Positions 12,252 through 25,631 of a stretch of DNA of 64,000 nt are shown here, piece by piece. The notes beneath the pieces were generated by a model that did not search any database, was not told where the DNA came from, and saw nothing but the letters and a program-made list of their open reading frames with translations. This DNA comes from Portulaca oleracea. Taxonomy: Eukaryota > Streptophyta > Magnoliopsida > Caryophyllales > Portulacaceae. Each line of letters starts with the position of its first letter. Position 1 is the stretch's first letter. Where the stretch lies: assembly GCA_029582165.1 (NCBI GenBank), contig CM055870.1, positions 48,316,513 through 48,380,512 on the forward strand, read 5' to 3'. A program made the translations under genes and the position numbers.

Positions 12252-13034
12252 CCAATATATATTATGTGCTCATGGAGCACATGCTCCAGATCCAAAGTGG
12301 CATTACATGTAGGATTTATCAATTTCTTCAAAAAAAATTAACTTAGCAGTTTTTTTATAAAAAAAATTGAAGAGGTAACTGTTAGGTTAACTCCTTAAAT
12401 CGTGCATAACCTCCATCTTTATGCAGAACTTCCATTTTTAGCTTTCTTCATCACTCTTCTCAACCTGCGACGATGCCATCAACGAAAACCATCACATCTC
12501 CATTGTCTCCGACTCCGCTTCGTCTCATCTCCATAACCAGATAACCACCAATTCACTCATCACTCCTCCGACGTCAACGATTCCAACTCGGTCCCCGAAA
12601 TCGTCTCTTCCGACAACTCCAATTAATATTCAGTCTCGTCAAGGTTGTCAGAGCATCCTAAATTTCCCATCTCAGTTCTTCTTTCAACTTCTAAATTTAT
12701 TTTCTTCACGGTGGTTGTCCAAATATCCCTAAAGTTGCAATTTTTGACATTCCAACCTCTAACTATCCATTTGCTTAAAAATTGGATCTTTTGTATATAT
12801 GAGTTGAATTTGGTATGTTTTTCTTGATTGTCTCCGATGCATTGATTTGTTTGTTGCAGATGGTGGAAAAATATGTTAGAGAAGCCCAACTAATCTCAAA
12901 TGGGGAGCAAACATCAGCGTTAAGTCAACTGGATGCAACGTTGTCTTTGTCACCTTTGTTCGTCTCTTCATAATGGGATGGTTGTCGCCGGGGGAAGGGA
13001 GTACAAAAAGGATAGAGAGGAGTGGACAGATTCT
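12252..13034. mobile_element. Left terminus of a 22-bp-repeat family element, then unassigned DNA
   Basis: Begins CCAATATATATTATGTGCTC, followed by GGAGCACATGCTCC. This matches the left end of the MITE at 4689 and, inverted, the terminus at 35898-35935. The flank CCCTTATCA (12243-12251) resembles ACCTTACCA (35936-35944) at 7 of 9 positions. These may therefore be the two ends of one element now split by nested insertions. The rest, to 13034, includes a leader-like CT-rich stretch and no gene I can name. Confidence 0.45.
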
Positions 13035-15116
13035 GTCACGCCCCGAACCGAGGGGTAACAGACGCCGCACACCTGTAGGACAGTGCCCCACAAGCATGCA
13101 AGGCTCAAAAGATATAAACAGACCCAAGACACAAAATTAACAATCAAACTCGAAAGAAGACTTAACTATACATTGAAGATTACAACTAATCATACCCAAG
13201 GGCTAATAACATTGTAGCTCGTTTCACTCGATGAAAAAGAGACGATCCTACTTAAAATATTGACTCCCTACGCTTCCGCTGCGCTACTCTGATATCCACA
13301 AGAACTCAAATACTACCAAGAAGTCGAGAGTCATAACCTGAAAAAAATAGGAAGATGAAAGGATGAGCTCGAAAGCCCAGCAAGTAGCGTAACACCCCTT
13401 AGCTAGGTTAGGCATGCGGTAAAACAAAGGCTGAGTTAGAGTTAATAAATAATTTAATAAAAAAATATGACTGGTTTTCCAAACATTTTTAGTTAGCTCA
13501 AAACTCCAAAACAGACAATAATATTCATCAAATGAATTACTAATAGAATGAACAATATATCAAAACTTATCAATCAAAATCACAAAACACAATTTGGGGC
13601 TAAGGCCACTACTAGCCCAGTGGCATGGGCAACAGAAACCACTATTGACCCAGTGGCGGGGCAACAAAAACCACTATTGACTCAGTGGCGGGGCAACAAA
13701 GAATTAGGCCCAACGGAACACATACACAGAGGTCGAATCTGTGATGCGCGCATCTGAAGTCGATCGGTCAGTCAGTGCATACCTTAACTGGCTAAGGCAG
13801 AAGACATAGCCCAAAAACAAAACCAGTAACTTGAATATCAAAACATACAAAAGGTACCCAGTCAAGCGATTCCAAATAATTTAATTAATTTAATTACCAA
13901 AACTATTATTCGAAACGACTACTTTACAAATACGGTATCAAAATGTCACAAAACGTCACTTGGTGTATAAAAGACAAAAGTAACTACAATTTATAAAATT
14001 AACGTCAAAGGGTTACTCTGTAAACACACGTATTGATACGGAAACAACTTAGTAACAATATACTTGCAAATATTAATTAAAACTGTTATCAAGAGGTCCA
14101 ATATTAAATGTATGTCAAAATACGAATGTAACTTACAAAACTGGCATCGAAAGGCTTCACTTTGTAAGCATATAAATCAATACGGAGTCGATCAAATCTT
14201 TCGGACATAAATATAACAAAAAAATAATATATTTAAACAATTGCATGTCAACCCGATTTAATAAAATTAACTTACGAAAAAGGACTTACAGAATAATATT
14301 TTGGGCACGAAGGAAGACTAAAAGAGTATCACATCACTTGGAATATTACTCGAATAAGCCCAAAATCCCGACTCAGATGAAACCTATAATTCATGCAGGA
14401 CTCCTTTATCAGCAAACACTTATACTCCTTCATACCTAGGTAGTTTATATAGACCTTACTCTTGATAAATATGATAATTAAGGGAGGCTACACACCCATA
14501 AATTAAATTCTTACGAATTGGATAAGTATAAAAGTCATTCACTAGATAATATTAGATTACCTATGCTAGCATCCTATACTAATGTTGCGGCAAAGCTATA
14601 TATGCACTGAAAACCCTATGACCAATATATGTGTCATAACCATCATCATCATCATATGTCTTTATTTATCAACACCATCTCCCCTAATTCTAAAGAAGAG
14701 AGACAAGATTTATGCTAAGAATTGCTTGACATACGACGCTGCAATATTTCCTTTCACCACCGAGTAATAAACTTATGCCGACCACTAATTTATAAAATAA
14801 TTGCTACTGTTCGGCCACCGATGCCAATCAAGCAAGAATTGCTACGAGAATAACTAGATCCAAGATTTAAATACATATCAAATTTAAGGAGAAGAAAATA
14901 ATTAATCTATACTAACCTGGAAATGAAATCGACATTCCTTCTCTTTTCCTTAGACTGACGGCTCGAGGTATCCCATTATTCTCTAAGAAGGTTGGTATAT
15001 AATCATGAGGATTAGGGTTTTGGGTTAGCCTCTCGTAAGAAAATATAACTGGGCTTGATAAATAGGTAATAATACTAATAGGACCCCTTTTTTTTGGGCC
15101 GAGGTATTTCAGATTC
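13035..15116 (-). mobile_element. Gypsy-type LTR, minus orientation, 5' end truncated or unclear
   Basis: On the minus strand the element ends in GGGGCGTGACA (TGTCACGCCCC on the plus strand at 13035). This palindromic-style end is common in large plant gypsy LTRs. A TATA-like TATATAAAC lies at about 14440-14452 on the minus strand, consistent with a U3/R boundary. No matching TGTCACG start is seen near 15116, and no internal coding sequence adjoins it, so it is a solo or truncated LTR. Confidence 0.6.
13610..13705. repeat. Three-copy tandem repeat of about 36 bp inside the LTR
   Basis: Three units contain CAGTGGC, then GGGCAACA, and the first two also end in ACCACTATTGAC. Confidence 0.8.
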
Positions 15117-15270
15117 ACCGGTTGAGTGCTTGTTAGATGCTTGTACGAAGAAGTACATGCAACGTCAATGTCAATGTTCGTTGACTTATAAAAGGGTCGT
15201 TGTTCACTAGGTAGGAGGATGTGCTTGAATTAGCAATGTCAATATCATTATTCACCCTATATATTGGGAT

Positions 15271-15791
15271 TGTTCACTAGAGGTGTTGTAATTGTTCATT
15301 AGAAACTAGTTGTTGTTCACTAGAGATGTTTCATTATTCACTGCATCATTGTTTACTGATATGTTTAGATTGTTCACCAAACATGTTTCCATTGTTCACC
15401 TTGTCATTGTTATTGTTCACCTTATATGTTGAGATTGTTATCAATTTATCTCTGGATTCCAATCATTTTCAAATCTATATTAAATAAGCAAGTAATGTAA
15501 TAAACTTGTAAATGAACAATGTTGAATAACCTAGTGAACAACTATAATAACCTACTTGATGACAATTTGTAAGTGAAGAAACAGATTATTATGTTGTAAA
15601 CAATCTAATATCTACATACAAGTGAACAATCAAATTTTTATGAGTGAACAACCCAATATCTACAAATGAACAATCGTACTATTGAGAGTGAACAATCAAA
15701 TTTTTATAAGTGAACAACCTAATATCTGCAGTGCAAATGAACAATCGAACTTTTATGTGTGAGAAATCGAATTTTTATGAGTGAACAACTG
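15271..15791. repeat. 22-bp-period GTGAACAA array, inverted halves
   Basis: The left half has TGTTCAC or near matches at 15271, 15293, 15314, 15334, 15350, 15371, 15393 and 15414. The right half has GTGAACA-type words at 15622, 15644, 15666, 15688, 15710, 15737, 15759 and 15781. All but one of the right-hand intervals are exactly 22 bp (the exception is 27). The unit is GTGAACAAYC followed by an AT-rich tail. The two halves are in inverted orientation. The array stops at TGTAACACCCC (15792), where an LTR is inserted, and similar units resume at about 35700. Confidence 0.85.
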
Positions 15792-18307
15792 TAACACCCC
15801 AACACCCTTAACCACAAGATTATCATTAATCATGCCATAAACCTGTGATTAGCACAGCGGAAAAGACAAGTATTGAGGCATTACCGTCGTCCCCACTCGG
15901 GACAAGGCACACAAACCACCAAAACATACATAAATCACCAGATGAGCGCTACACTTAAACCCATACATAAACAATCACCAAAAACATATATACTAAACTT
16001 TGTACACCCATCAAAGAAATATATATATATTAAACTTTCTCCAACATAAATCAATCTCTGGAACCAGGAAGACCACCGATGTCGGCCAAAACCGCCCTTT
16101 AAGACTACCTTGCACGCGGAAGTTTTACTTCTGCTTAACCTTGCCTTTATTTTGGGAGCTCGGACCGCCTAAAATACAAAACATTGAAAACATATGCAAA
16201 GTGAGTGGGGAAACACTCAGTACACAAACCTCCAACACGACAAACCGTTCGAAAACGGTTTTAGTGCCGACATTTAAAATCATTTTGAAAACGGGAAAGG
16301 GGAAAAACAAGAATAAGTAACTGGAATTCATAAACATAAGAGAGTAAGTACAAGAAATGAATATAGACGTTTAAACTTAAATATTTAGTCCCTTACGATC
16401 GATGAAATGCATCTTACACACGCGCATGCCCAAACCGATCGAAGTTTGGAGTGGGTGACTGTCGAGCAGTCGACACTGGCCAGGTCTGGACACTCTGATC
16501 AGGAGTATCATACATAAAAAAAGAAGAAGAGAGAGCTAGCACCTATAAGTAACTAGCACGAAAACACGTAAAATGGGACCCTTTAAAACCGTAAATATAA
16601 ACATTAGTTCATAACATAAACTTGATATAACCATCATAAATGTTTAAACGATAATAAAGAAGCGAAAAGTTGGACAATTCGTGTACCTTGAAAGGTAGAG
16701 TTGCTTGGTGGCGTGTCTCGGGCTCGGGACGGCTTGGGTGACTTGGGGAACTATAATAAAAGTGTAGGAAATTGAGAACTGGAGACGTTCTTACAATTAC
16801 ATAAACCAAAGTTAAATTGCAACTTGGCAATTTAAAAGAAGAAAATTCAGTTTTTTGATCACATAGTATTTTGATGATAACTTGAGCTAGAAAACTCAGA
16901 ATTTGACAAACGAGTACTTTTCGGAAAGGGAAAATCACACCCTACAACTTTGTCAACTGGCCCAAAGGCTAAAAATGAAGGGAAGAGCTCGGAAAATAGC
17001 CCGGACAGAAGCAGAACGCTTAGAATGAATATGTGGCTTGAAACTTTAGAGTGAAATTCTTATCAAGACTTGTGTAAGATCGATGGAAAGATTGTGAGTT
17101 GAGGCGTAACCTTAAACATTCAGATTAAACGAGTATGGAATTGGAACTATTGATGGCTTAACAAAGAGTTGACATGTTCTTTGAACTCAAAAAGAGAATG
17201 TCGTCAAGCGACGAGGAAAAGTCATAGAATGATCATTGGCTTTGAGGTATTTGAACCGATGAAACGGTGAGTTGAATACATAGAAAGAAATTGTTTATAA
17301 GGCTATTTAAAGATTGATGAAGCCGATAAGCTCGTCAAGAATTCAAGTGTACAACCTAGCCATCAACAAAACTTAATCGAACTTAAAACCTCAATGACTT
17401 AACCCATGGCTTGCTAGAATTCATTAATCCTTTAGGAGGCAAACCTAAACACGAACTTGACTTATTTCAGCTTAGAAAACACCTCCAAGCCATCCTAACA
17501 TTAACACAAGGATCACCATCTATTTAGAACTCCTTAAGAGATCATATTTCAGCCATAAAATTAGAATTAATAACTAAAATTCTGGGCAGAACCTTCATTA
17601 ATGTCCTTCAGTCAAGACCCCATATCTCCTTATTCTAGCAATTTCTCATTAAAATCAATACTAATTCAACCCAACCAAGTATAAAATGACATAACCAATA
17701 TTTCCAGAGCTTAAATCAGTCCACTCATCTTATGTTTCTCTTCTAAAACAACATGCAAGTAAGTAATTTCATCATCCATCAATAATCTAGCAAGAAACTT
17801 ATCAAAACCCATTCAAAATTCACATGCATCCACTCTAGAATCAAACCCTAGTTTATCTAACTTAACCCCAACATGAATTCATGCTTAAAAATCATAAAAG
17901 AGATGGAAAACAACATGATTAACATAAATTGAAAGTGAAACTCAGATTAGGAATTAAAAGAATTGAGTTAGGGTTTGAGAGGATACCACTTGAGAGAGAA
18001 ATTGGAGGAGAAAAACAAGAGATCGAAGAGTGAAGGGTGTGCTTGGCCACCGCCTTGTGGTCGTCGGACCGACCGTCGGTCGTCGGAAATTGTCCAGAAA
18101 AATGGGCAGGGGGGGCTGGCAGAGAAGAGGAGAGGGAGAATGGGGAGTGAGGTGTGTCTTTATATACGTTTTTTGGAGTCAGTAGCTAAATGCTACTTTT
18201 TCGTCCATTTGGAGACCTTGTTGGTTTTATTGGTTTAAGAGTTTTAGCTCACTCTTTAAGCTTTCCAGAAACATAAGATTTGCGTCCATACGATATCGGG
18301 TGAGTGA
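15792..18307 (-). mobile_element. Gypsy-type LTR, minus orientation (left part of a long inverted repeat)
   Basis: The minus-strand end is GGGGTGTTACA (TGTAACACCCC at 15792 on plus). A TATA-like TATATAAAGAC on the minus strand lies at about 18156-18165, followed by a leader-like region. This fits U3-R-U5 of a long LTR in minus orientation. Positions 15961-17627 are repeated in inverted orientation at 18308-19545 plus 35252-35674. The central 680 bp (17628-18307) is single-copy here. Confidence 0.65.
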
Positions 18308-19545
18308 GATATGGGGTCTTGACTGAAGGACATTAATGAAGGTTCTGCCCAGAATTTTAGTTATTAATTCTAATTTTATGGCTGGAATATGATCTCTTAA
18401 CGAGTTCTAAATAGATGGTGGTCCTTGTGTCAATGTTAGGATGACTTGTAGGTGTTTTCTAAGTTGAAATAAGTCAAGTTGGTGTTTAGGTTTGCCTCCT
18501 AAAGGATTAATGAATTCTAGCAAGCCGTGGGTTAAGTCATTGAGGTCTTAAGTTCGATTAAGTTTTGTTGATGGCTAGGTTGTACACTTGAATTCTTGAA
18601 GAGCTTATGGGATTCATCGATCTTTAAATAGCCTTAGAAACAATTTCTTTCTATGTATTCAACTCACCGTTTCATCGGTTCAAATACCTCAAAGTCAATG
18701 ATCATTCTATGACTTTTCCTCGTCACTTGACGTTCTCTTTTTGAGTTCAAAGAACATGTCAACTCTTTGTTAATCCATCAATAGTTCCAATTCCATACTC
18801 GTTTAATCTGAATGTTTAAGGTTACGCCTCAACTCACAATCTTTCCATCGATCTTATACAAGTTTTGATAAGAATTCCACTCTAAAGTTTCAAGCCACAT
18901 ATTCATTCTAAGCGTTCTGCTTCTGTTCGGGCTATTTTCCGAGCCCTTCCCTTCATTTTTAGCCTTTGGGCCAGTTGATAAAGTTGTAGGGTGTGATTTT
19001 CCCTTTCCGAAAAGTACTCGTTTATCAAATTCTGAGTTTTCTAGCTCAAGTTATCATCAAAATACTATGTGATCAAAAAACTTAATTTTCTTCTTTTAAA
19101 TTGCCAAGATGCAATTTAACTTTGGTTTATGTAATTGTAAGAACGTCTTCAGTTCTCAATTTCCTACACTTTTACTATAGTTCCCCAAGTCACCCAAGCC
19201 ATCCCGAGCCCGAGGCACGCCACCAAGCAACTCTACCTTTCAAGGTACGCGAATTGTCCAACTTTTCGCTTCTTTATTATCGTTTAAACATTTATGATGG
19301 TTATATCAAGTTTATGTTATGAACTAATGTTTATATTTACGGTTTTAAAGGGTCCCATTTTACGTGTTTTCGTGCTAGTTACTTATAGGAGCTAGCTCTC
19401 TTTTTTTTTTTTTTTTATGTATGATACTCCTGATCAGAGTGTCGGACACGGCGATGTCATTGCTCGGCGATCACCACTCCAAACTTCGATCGGTTTGGGC
19501 ATGCGCGTGTGTGAGATGCATTGCATCGATCGTAAGGGACCAAAT
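18308..19545 (+). repeat. Inverted partial copy of the LTR at 15961-17627, first segment
   Basis: Near-identical reverse complement of about 16390-17627, for example GGTTCTGCCCAGAATTTTAG at 18339. It is interrupted after the CAAAT at 19541-19545 by the CRM array. It resumes at 35252. Confidence 0.85.
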
Positions 19546-20871
19546 TGATGTATTACCGGATCAAGAAGGGTTCTTGATTTCAATAATACATGAAACACGT
19601 GTAACCAAACAACATAAGGGGGGGATGGTTCACGAGATTAGGGAGAGAGAAGGCGAAGGTTCTCGTGAATTAGGGTTATTTGTGGAGGACGTTTTGCCGA
19701 GAGGGCTTTTGTGGTTTCAAGATTCAAGAAAGATTGAATCTTGAACAGGAAGGGGATGAATGAGAGGAATCTTGTATGGAGGTTAGGAGGGGATTGACGT
19801 TGGGATGGGGAAGAGAGAAGGAGGTTTGCGTGAGATAAGAAGAGGGGAGAGAGAGAAAGTTGGCGTTTGATGTGAGAGAGAGTGTGAGGTTGTTAGGTTA
19901 TTGGAGGAGAGAGAAGGTTGTTATGGAGAGAGAGGGAAAAGAGGGGTGGCGTTGGAGAGAGGGGAAGGGTGACGATTTGTGGGGGGGTTTTGAGGAGGTG
20001 GAGGTGGCGTTGGGATGAGGGGGGGAGGATAGAGGGTTGAATGTGACTTAAGCGTATTGTGAGAAAGCTCACAATGTAATTACCTTAACTATATTGATAG
20101 AAAGGTAAGAACGGATAGATCTAGGTTTCCTAATTGAATCCACAAAAGGACAACCTAGGGCTAACTTGATCTAGACCGCATGACTTAGGATCAAGCTCTT
20201 CCTAACCACTTGGGTGCGGACGAATCTGATAGAAGAAAGGGGTGAGAGTTTATCCAAACACTCGAGGAAAGCTAAAAGCTTAAGGGTTTCATATTTACGA
20301 ATTGATTTAATTGAATGCCTTGAGAGGTTTGCATCCCTATTTATACTATGAGGTCTGAAGGGACTAAAACTCTCGACTTGGCGTGCAAGCCAAGAGTTCT
20401 ACTACTAGTTGCCTAATCTATTCTACTCCTCCTTGGATTAGAATTCCTTATCCTAGGGAGTTGGTTTGTAACAAACCTTATCCTAATAACAAACCTTATC
20501 CTAATCATCTTGGCTTTCCTAATCGGATTGGATTAGTTACGATTAGTCAATTCCAAACTAGGAATTAAATCATGCGACTATTCTAACCTAATTAAAATAA
20601 ACACACCAAAAACTAATTAAGCTAAATAATTAAATTACATCCAAAAATCAAGATCATAAAATTGGGCTTGTGAACTTGACTTGGGCGTGTGGTACTCTTG
20701 GCCTTGGCGTGAGCTTGGCCATCTTCTAGGATGTTTGGACATCCTCTTGAAATAAGCTACACACCATATGAGTTGGCCTTTGAACTTTCACGTTGTACCC
20801 TTCATCTATGGATCATTCCACTTCTTTGTAAATAGTTTGGATCTCTGATTAGAAGCGGCTGATTTCCATCA
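19546..20871 (-). mobile_element. CRM-type LTR A (outer 3' LTR)
   Basis: 1326 bp, TGATG to CATCA. On the minus strand it is preceded by a purine tract (complement of 20872-20880), the polypurine tract for plus-strand priming. Contains G-rich GGAGAGAG blocks. The last codons of pol run into it. Confidence 0.85.
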
Positions 20872-23800
20872 TTCCCCTTGTTGAGAAGAGTTTGTCCTCA
20901 AACTAGGGAGGTCTTCGTTTTCATCATAGTAGGGTTTTAAATCGCAACATTGAAAGTAGCACTTCCTCCGTAATCTTCGTTTAGTGCTAGCTTGTATGCA
21001 TTATCTCCACTCTTTCTAAAACTTGAAAGGACCGTCGGGAACTAACTTTCCTTTTCATCTTGGAGGAACCTCTCCTTTTCAAGTGAACCCATACTAGATC
21101 TCTGGTTGAAAAATAACCCTTTTCCTTTTCTTGTTAGCTAAGTCTGAAACATATTGGGTGTACTTAGCTATTTTCTCCTTAACTTCCTCATGGAGCTTCT
21201 GTATTTCTTGGGCTCGTTTTTGGGCTTCATGGCTGAACCTTATGGCGTTGTTGATAGGCGTGAGGTCCATAGGTGTAGTAGGGTTCCTTCCATAAACAAC
21301 TTGGAAAGGTGAACGACCCGTTGCCTTGCTTGGAGTCCTGTTGAATGCAAATTCGGCGTGTGGGAGAAGAGTGTCCCATCCTTTCTTGTTCTTGCTCACC
21401 AAGGACCTCAATAGCGAACCTAGGGTCTGATTGGTGACCTCCGTTTGACCGTCGGTCTGTGGGTGACATGCAGTGCTGAATTTGAACTTGGTTCCCATCT
21501 TCTTCCAGAGTAACCCAAAGTGGCTAAGGAACTTTGCATCCCGATCTGAGACCATAGTCCTAGGTATTCCATGCAGCCATACGACTTCTTGGAAATATAG
21601 TTCTGCCACTCTAACTGCATCATAGGTGGTGTGACATGGGATAAAGTGAGCCATCTTTGAGAATCGATCAACAACCACCATGATTGAATCCTTCCCACGT
21701 TGAGTCCTAGGTAGTCCCACAATGAAATCGAGACTAATATCTTCCCGAGGACCTTGAGGATGGGCGGCGTGTATAACCCTTGGGAAGCACATGACTCTTC
21801 GATAAATTGCATGTTGAACACCTTCTAACCATATGTTCGGCGTCTTTGACCATGTGGGGCCAAAAATAGTGTTCTTTCAACATCGGATAAGTCTTCTCAA
21901 TACGAAGTGTCTGCAAGGCTCCTCCATGAACTTCTAAGATAAGAAGTTCCTAAAGGCGCTTACAGGAATACTGGTTGATTCCCATGAAATAGAAAACCAT
22001 GCTCCACGTGATACTGGTCGTTGGGGCGGTTTTTGCAGTCTACGTAGATCTCCTTGAAATCTGTATCTTCTTCATAAAGATCTTTGATGTGTTCAAGCCC
22101 TATCACACGTGAATCAAGGACTTGAAGGAGCACATATGGCGAGAAAGGGCATCTGCTCCCTTATTCGGATGTAGGCTTTGTCTTGAATGGAAGTGATAAG
22201 CTTGCATAAATTCAACCCACTTAGCATGGCGTGGATTTAACTTATGTTGGCCCTGAATATATTTTAGTGCCTCGTGGTCGCTATGCAGAATAAGTTCGTG
22301 GCCGATGAGATAGTGTCGCCAATGTTCTAGGGCGCGAATAATAGCATAGAATTCCTTGTCAAATGCAGTGTTTGTACTTCTTAGGGCATCAGAGTTTCTG
22401 TTGTAATAGGCGAGGGCGGCCTTCTGTGTTATCTTGCTCAATTCCAACTCGAAGCATCGCTCCACTTCAAACCTTTTGTCAAAGCTTGGTAGAGGCGGGG
22501 CGGGCGGTGTAGAGTTGAATTTTGATAGAATCAAACGCCTATTGTGCTGATGGCGTCCAACTGAACTCTTTGCTCTTCAGTAGCTCGGTCATGGGTGCCA
22601 TAATCGAGTGAAGTTTTCACGAACCTACGTAGAAGGAGGCTAAGCCGTGAAAACTCACGATGTCGTGAATGCTAGCCGGTGTAGGCCACTCTTTGATTGC
22701 CTTGATTTTCTCTTCATCAACTGTATCCCATCGGTAGAAGTACATAGCCAAGAAAGACTACTTTGTTGGTGAAGAAGTGGCACTTAGCAAGATTCCCATA
22801 AAGTTTCGTGATCTAGCAAATCAAGGGTGGCGTGAGGTGTTGCGGATGTTCCTCCTCACTCTGCGTATATAAGTATATCGTCGAAGTAGACAACAACACA
22901 CTTGCCGATAAGTGGCTTCAGAACCTGATTCATTAGTCTCATAAAAGTAGAAGGGGCATTAGTTAGTCCAAAAGGCATGACTAACCATTCGTAAAGACCT
23001 CCTTTGGTTTTGAATGCTGTTTTCCATTCATCTTCGGCTTGAATCCGAATCTGATAGTACCCGCTTCTAAGGTCTATTTTTGAAAAGACCTGGGCGCCAT
23101 GTAGTTCGTCTAAAAGATCCTCAAGTCTAGGAATTGGGAACCTGTACTTGATGGTGATCTTATTTATGGCCTTGCAGTCGATACACATTCGTTGACTTCC
23201 GTCTTTCTTTGGGACCAATAACGCTGGAACGGCGCACGGACTGAGACTTTCCCATATCATACCCTTCGCTAACAGATCATCAACTTGCCTTTGGATCTCC
23301 TGTGTGTCGCTAGGGTTCATGCGGTATGCCGGTTTGTTTGGTAAGACTGACCCCGGGACTAGATCAATCTTATGCTGAATGTCTCGCTCAGGTGGTAAAC
23401 CTGGCGGCATCTCTTCTGGGAACACATGAGAATATTGTTTCAAAAGAGGGGTGACAAGGTGGTGGACGTCAACTTCGTGAGTTGGGACGTCAGGTGGGGA
23501 AGTTTTGTGGCTGGATTCGGTGTTTAGGTTCAAGAGAATGATCTCTTTATGCCCACTGAACTCATGATGTTCAGCTGACATGGAAGGGATTGGATCTGGA
23601 TCATTCGCTTTGGGTTGGGACGGAAAGGTTACTTTCAGTGGAGCTAGGGTGATTTTTTTGTGGTTGAACCTGAAGGTGTAGGTGTTGGCTCTTCCATCAT
23701 GTATCACACTCCTGTCAAATAACCAGGGTCTTCCCAACAAAAGATGACAAGCATCCATAGGCAAGATATCACACCAAATAGAATCTTGATAGTTCTTGCC

Positions 23801-24076
23801 AATGGAAAAGCTTACCAAGCATTGATGAGTAACTTGTAGTCCTTCACCCTGATTGAGCCATTGGATGGTGTAGGGCTTGGGATGTGGACTGGTTTCCAGC
23901 TGAAGTTTGTCCACCAAAGTTGTTGAAGCCACATTGGTGTAGCTTCCTCCATCAACGATTAAGGAGCAGACCTTTCCTTTGATAGTGCAGCGAGACTGAA
24001 AGATAGCCTCTCGTTGTTGTTGGTCTTCTGGGACAATCGAACTGCTGAGGATCCTCCTCATGAAGAAGCAATTCAT
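20813..24076 (-). pseudogene. CRM-type pol, copy A (protease, RT, RNase H, integrase), frame-broken
   Basis: Retrotransposon polyprotein for reverse transcription and integration. An intact stretch, 22856-24076, carries the protease-like LIVDGGSYTNVAS, then the RT motifs [20 protein letters not shown] and [10 protein letters not shown]. RNase H follows with many indels ([13 protein letters not shown] near 22260). The integrase segment, about 21094-21916, has [36 protein letters not shown] and CHPQTDGQTEV, giving the zinc-binding and DDE residues. The last residues extend about 20 codons into LTR A. No gag is present. This is the most indel-ridden of the three copies. The integrase wording matches the CRM chromovirus clade. 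Confidence 0.85.
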
Positions 24077-24312
24077 GTGCCGTGGTAGGGGTTGAAAACG
24101 CCGATTTGACGTTGGGGGAAGGGAATGTATTTGGGCTGTTTGTGGAGTTTTGGGTTGCAGGTTGGTACTGAAGGTTTGAAGGTTACGTGTTTGGATTGCA
24201 GGGTAAGCTATTGGAATAGCAGGTTAAGCTATTGGAATAGCAGGTTAAGCTTTGGATTTGAAGGTTACGTGTTTGGTTTACACTCAACACTAACCTAGCT
24301 CGATACCACTTT

Positions 24313-25631
24313 TGATGTATTAGGATCAAGAAGGGTTCTTGATTTCAATAATACATGAAACACGTGTAACCAAACAACGAGAAGGGGATGGTTCACGAGA
24401 TTAGGGAGAGAAGGCGAAGGTTCTCGTGAATTAGGGTTCTTTGTGGAGGGCGTTTTCGAGAGGGCTTTTGTGGTTTCAAGATTCAAGAAAGATTGAATCT
24501 TGAGCAGAAGGATGAATGAGAGGAATCTTGTATGGAGGTTAGGAGGGGATTGACGTTGGGATGGGGAAGAGAGAAGGAGGTTTGCGTGAGATAAGAAGAG
24601 GGGAGAGAGAGAAAGTTGGCGTTTGATGTGAGAGAGAGTGTGAGGTTGTTAGGTTATTGGAGGAGAGAGAAGGTTGTTATGGAGTGAGAGGGAACCGAGG
24701 GGGGGCGTTGGAGAGAGGGGAAGGGGGACGATTTGGGGGGGGGTTTTGAGGAGGTGGAGGTGGCGTTGGGATGAGGGGGGGAGGATAGAGGTTGAATGTG
24801 ACTTAAGCTGTATTGTGAAGCTCACAATGTAATTACCTGAACTATATTGATAGAAAGGTAAGAACGGATAGATCTAGGTTTCCTAATTGAATCCACAAAA
24901 AGGACAACCTAGGGCTAACTTGATCTAGACCGCAACCTAGGATCAAGCTCTTCCTAACCACTTGGGTGCGGACAAGATACTGATAGAAGAAAGGGGTGAG
25001 AGTTTATCCAAACACTCGAGGAAAGCTAAAAGCTTAAGGGGTTTCATATTTACGAATTGATTTAATTGAATGCCTTGAGAGGTGCATCCCTATTTATACT
25101 ATGAGGGTCTGAAGGGACTAAAACTCTCGACTTGTGCAAGCCAAAGAGTTCTACTACTAGTTGCCTAATCTATTCTACTCCTCCTTGGATTAGAATTCCT
25201 TATCCTAGGGGGAGTTGGTTTGTAACAAACCTTATCCTAATAACAAACCTTATCCTAATCATCTTGGCTTTCCTAATCCGGATTGGATTAGTTACACAAT
25301 TAGTCAATTCCTAACTAGGAATTAAATCATGCGACTATTCTAACCTAATTAAAATAAACACACCAAAAACTAATTAAGCTAAATAATTAAATTACATCCA
25401 AAAATCAAGATCATAAAATTGGGCTTGTGAACTTGACTTGGGCGTGTGGTACTCTTGGCCTTGGCGTGAGCTTGGCCCATCTTCTAGGATGTTTGGACAT
25501 CCTCTTGAAATAAGCTACACACCATATGAGTTGGCCTTTGAACTTTCACGTTGTACCCTTCATCTATGGATCATTCCACTTCTTTGTAAATAGTTTGGAT
25601 CTCCTGATTAGAAGCGGCCTGATTTCCATCA
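24313..25631 (-). mobile_element. CRM-type LTR B (internal to the array)
   Basis: 1319 bp, TGATG to CATCA. It serves as 5' LTR for unit A and 3' LTR for unit B. The primer-binding site next to it (complement of about 24297-24308) has lost bases relative to copies B and C. A purine tract complement lies at 25632-25643. Confidence 0.85.

Noticed and set aside
15271..15791. CRISPR-like regularly spaced repeats
   Set aside because: The 22-bp units are contiguous, degenerate and in inverted halves, with no unique spacers. The context is plant transposon DNA.
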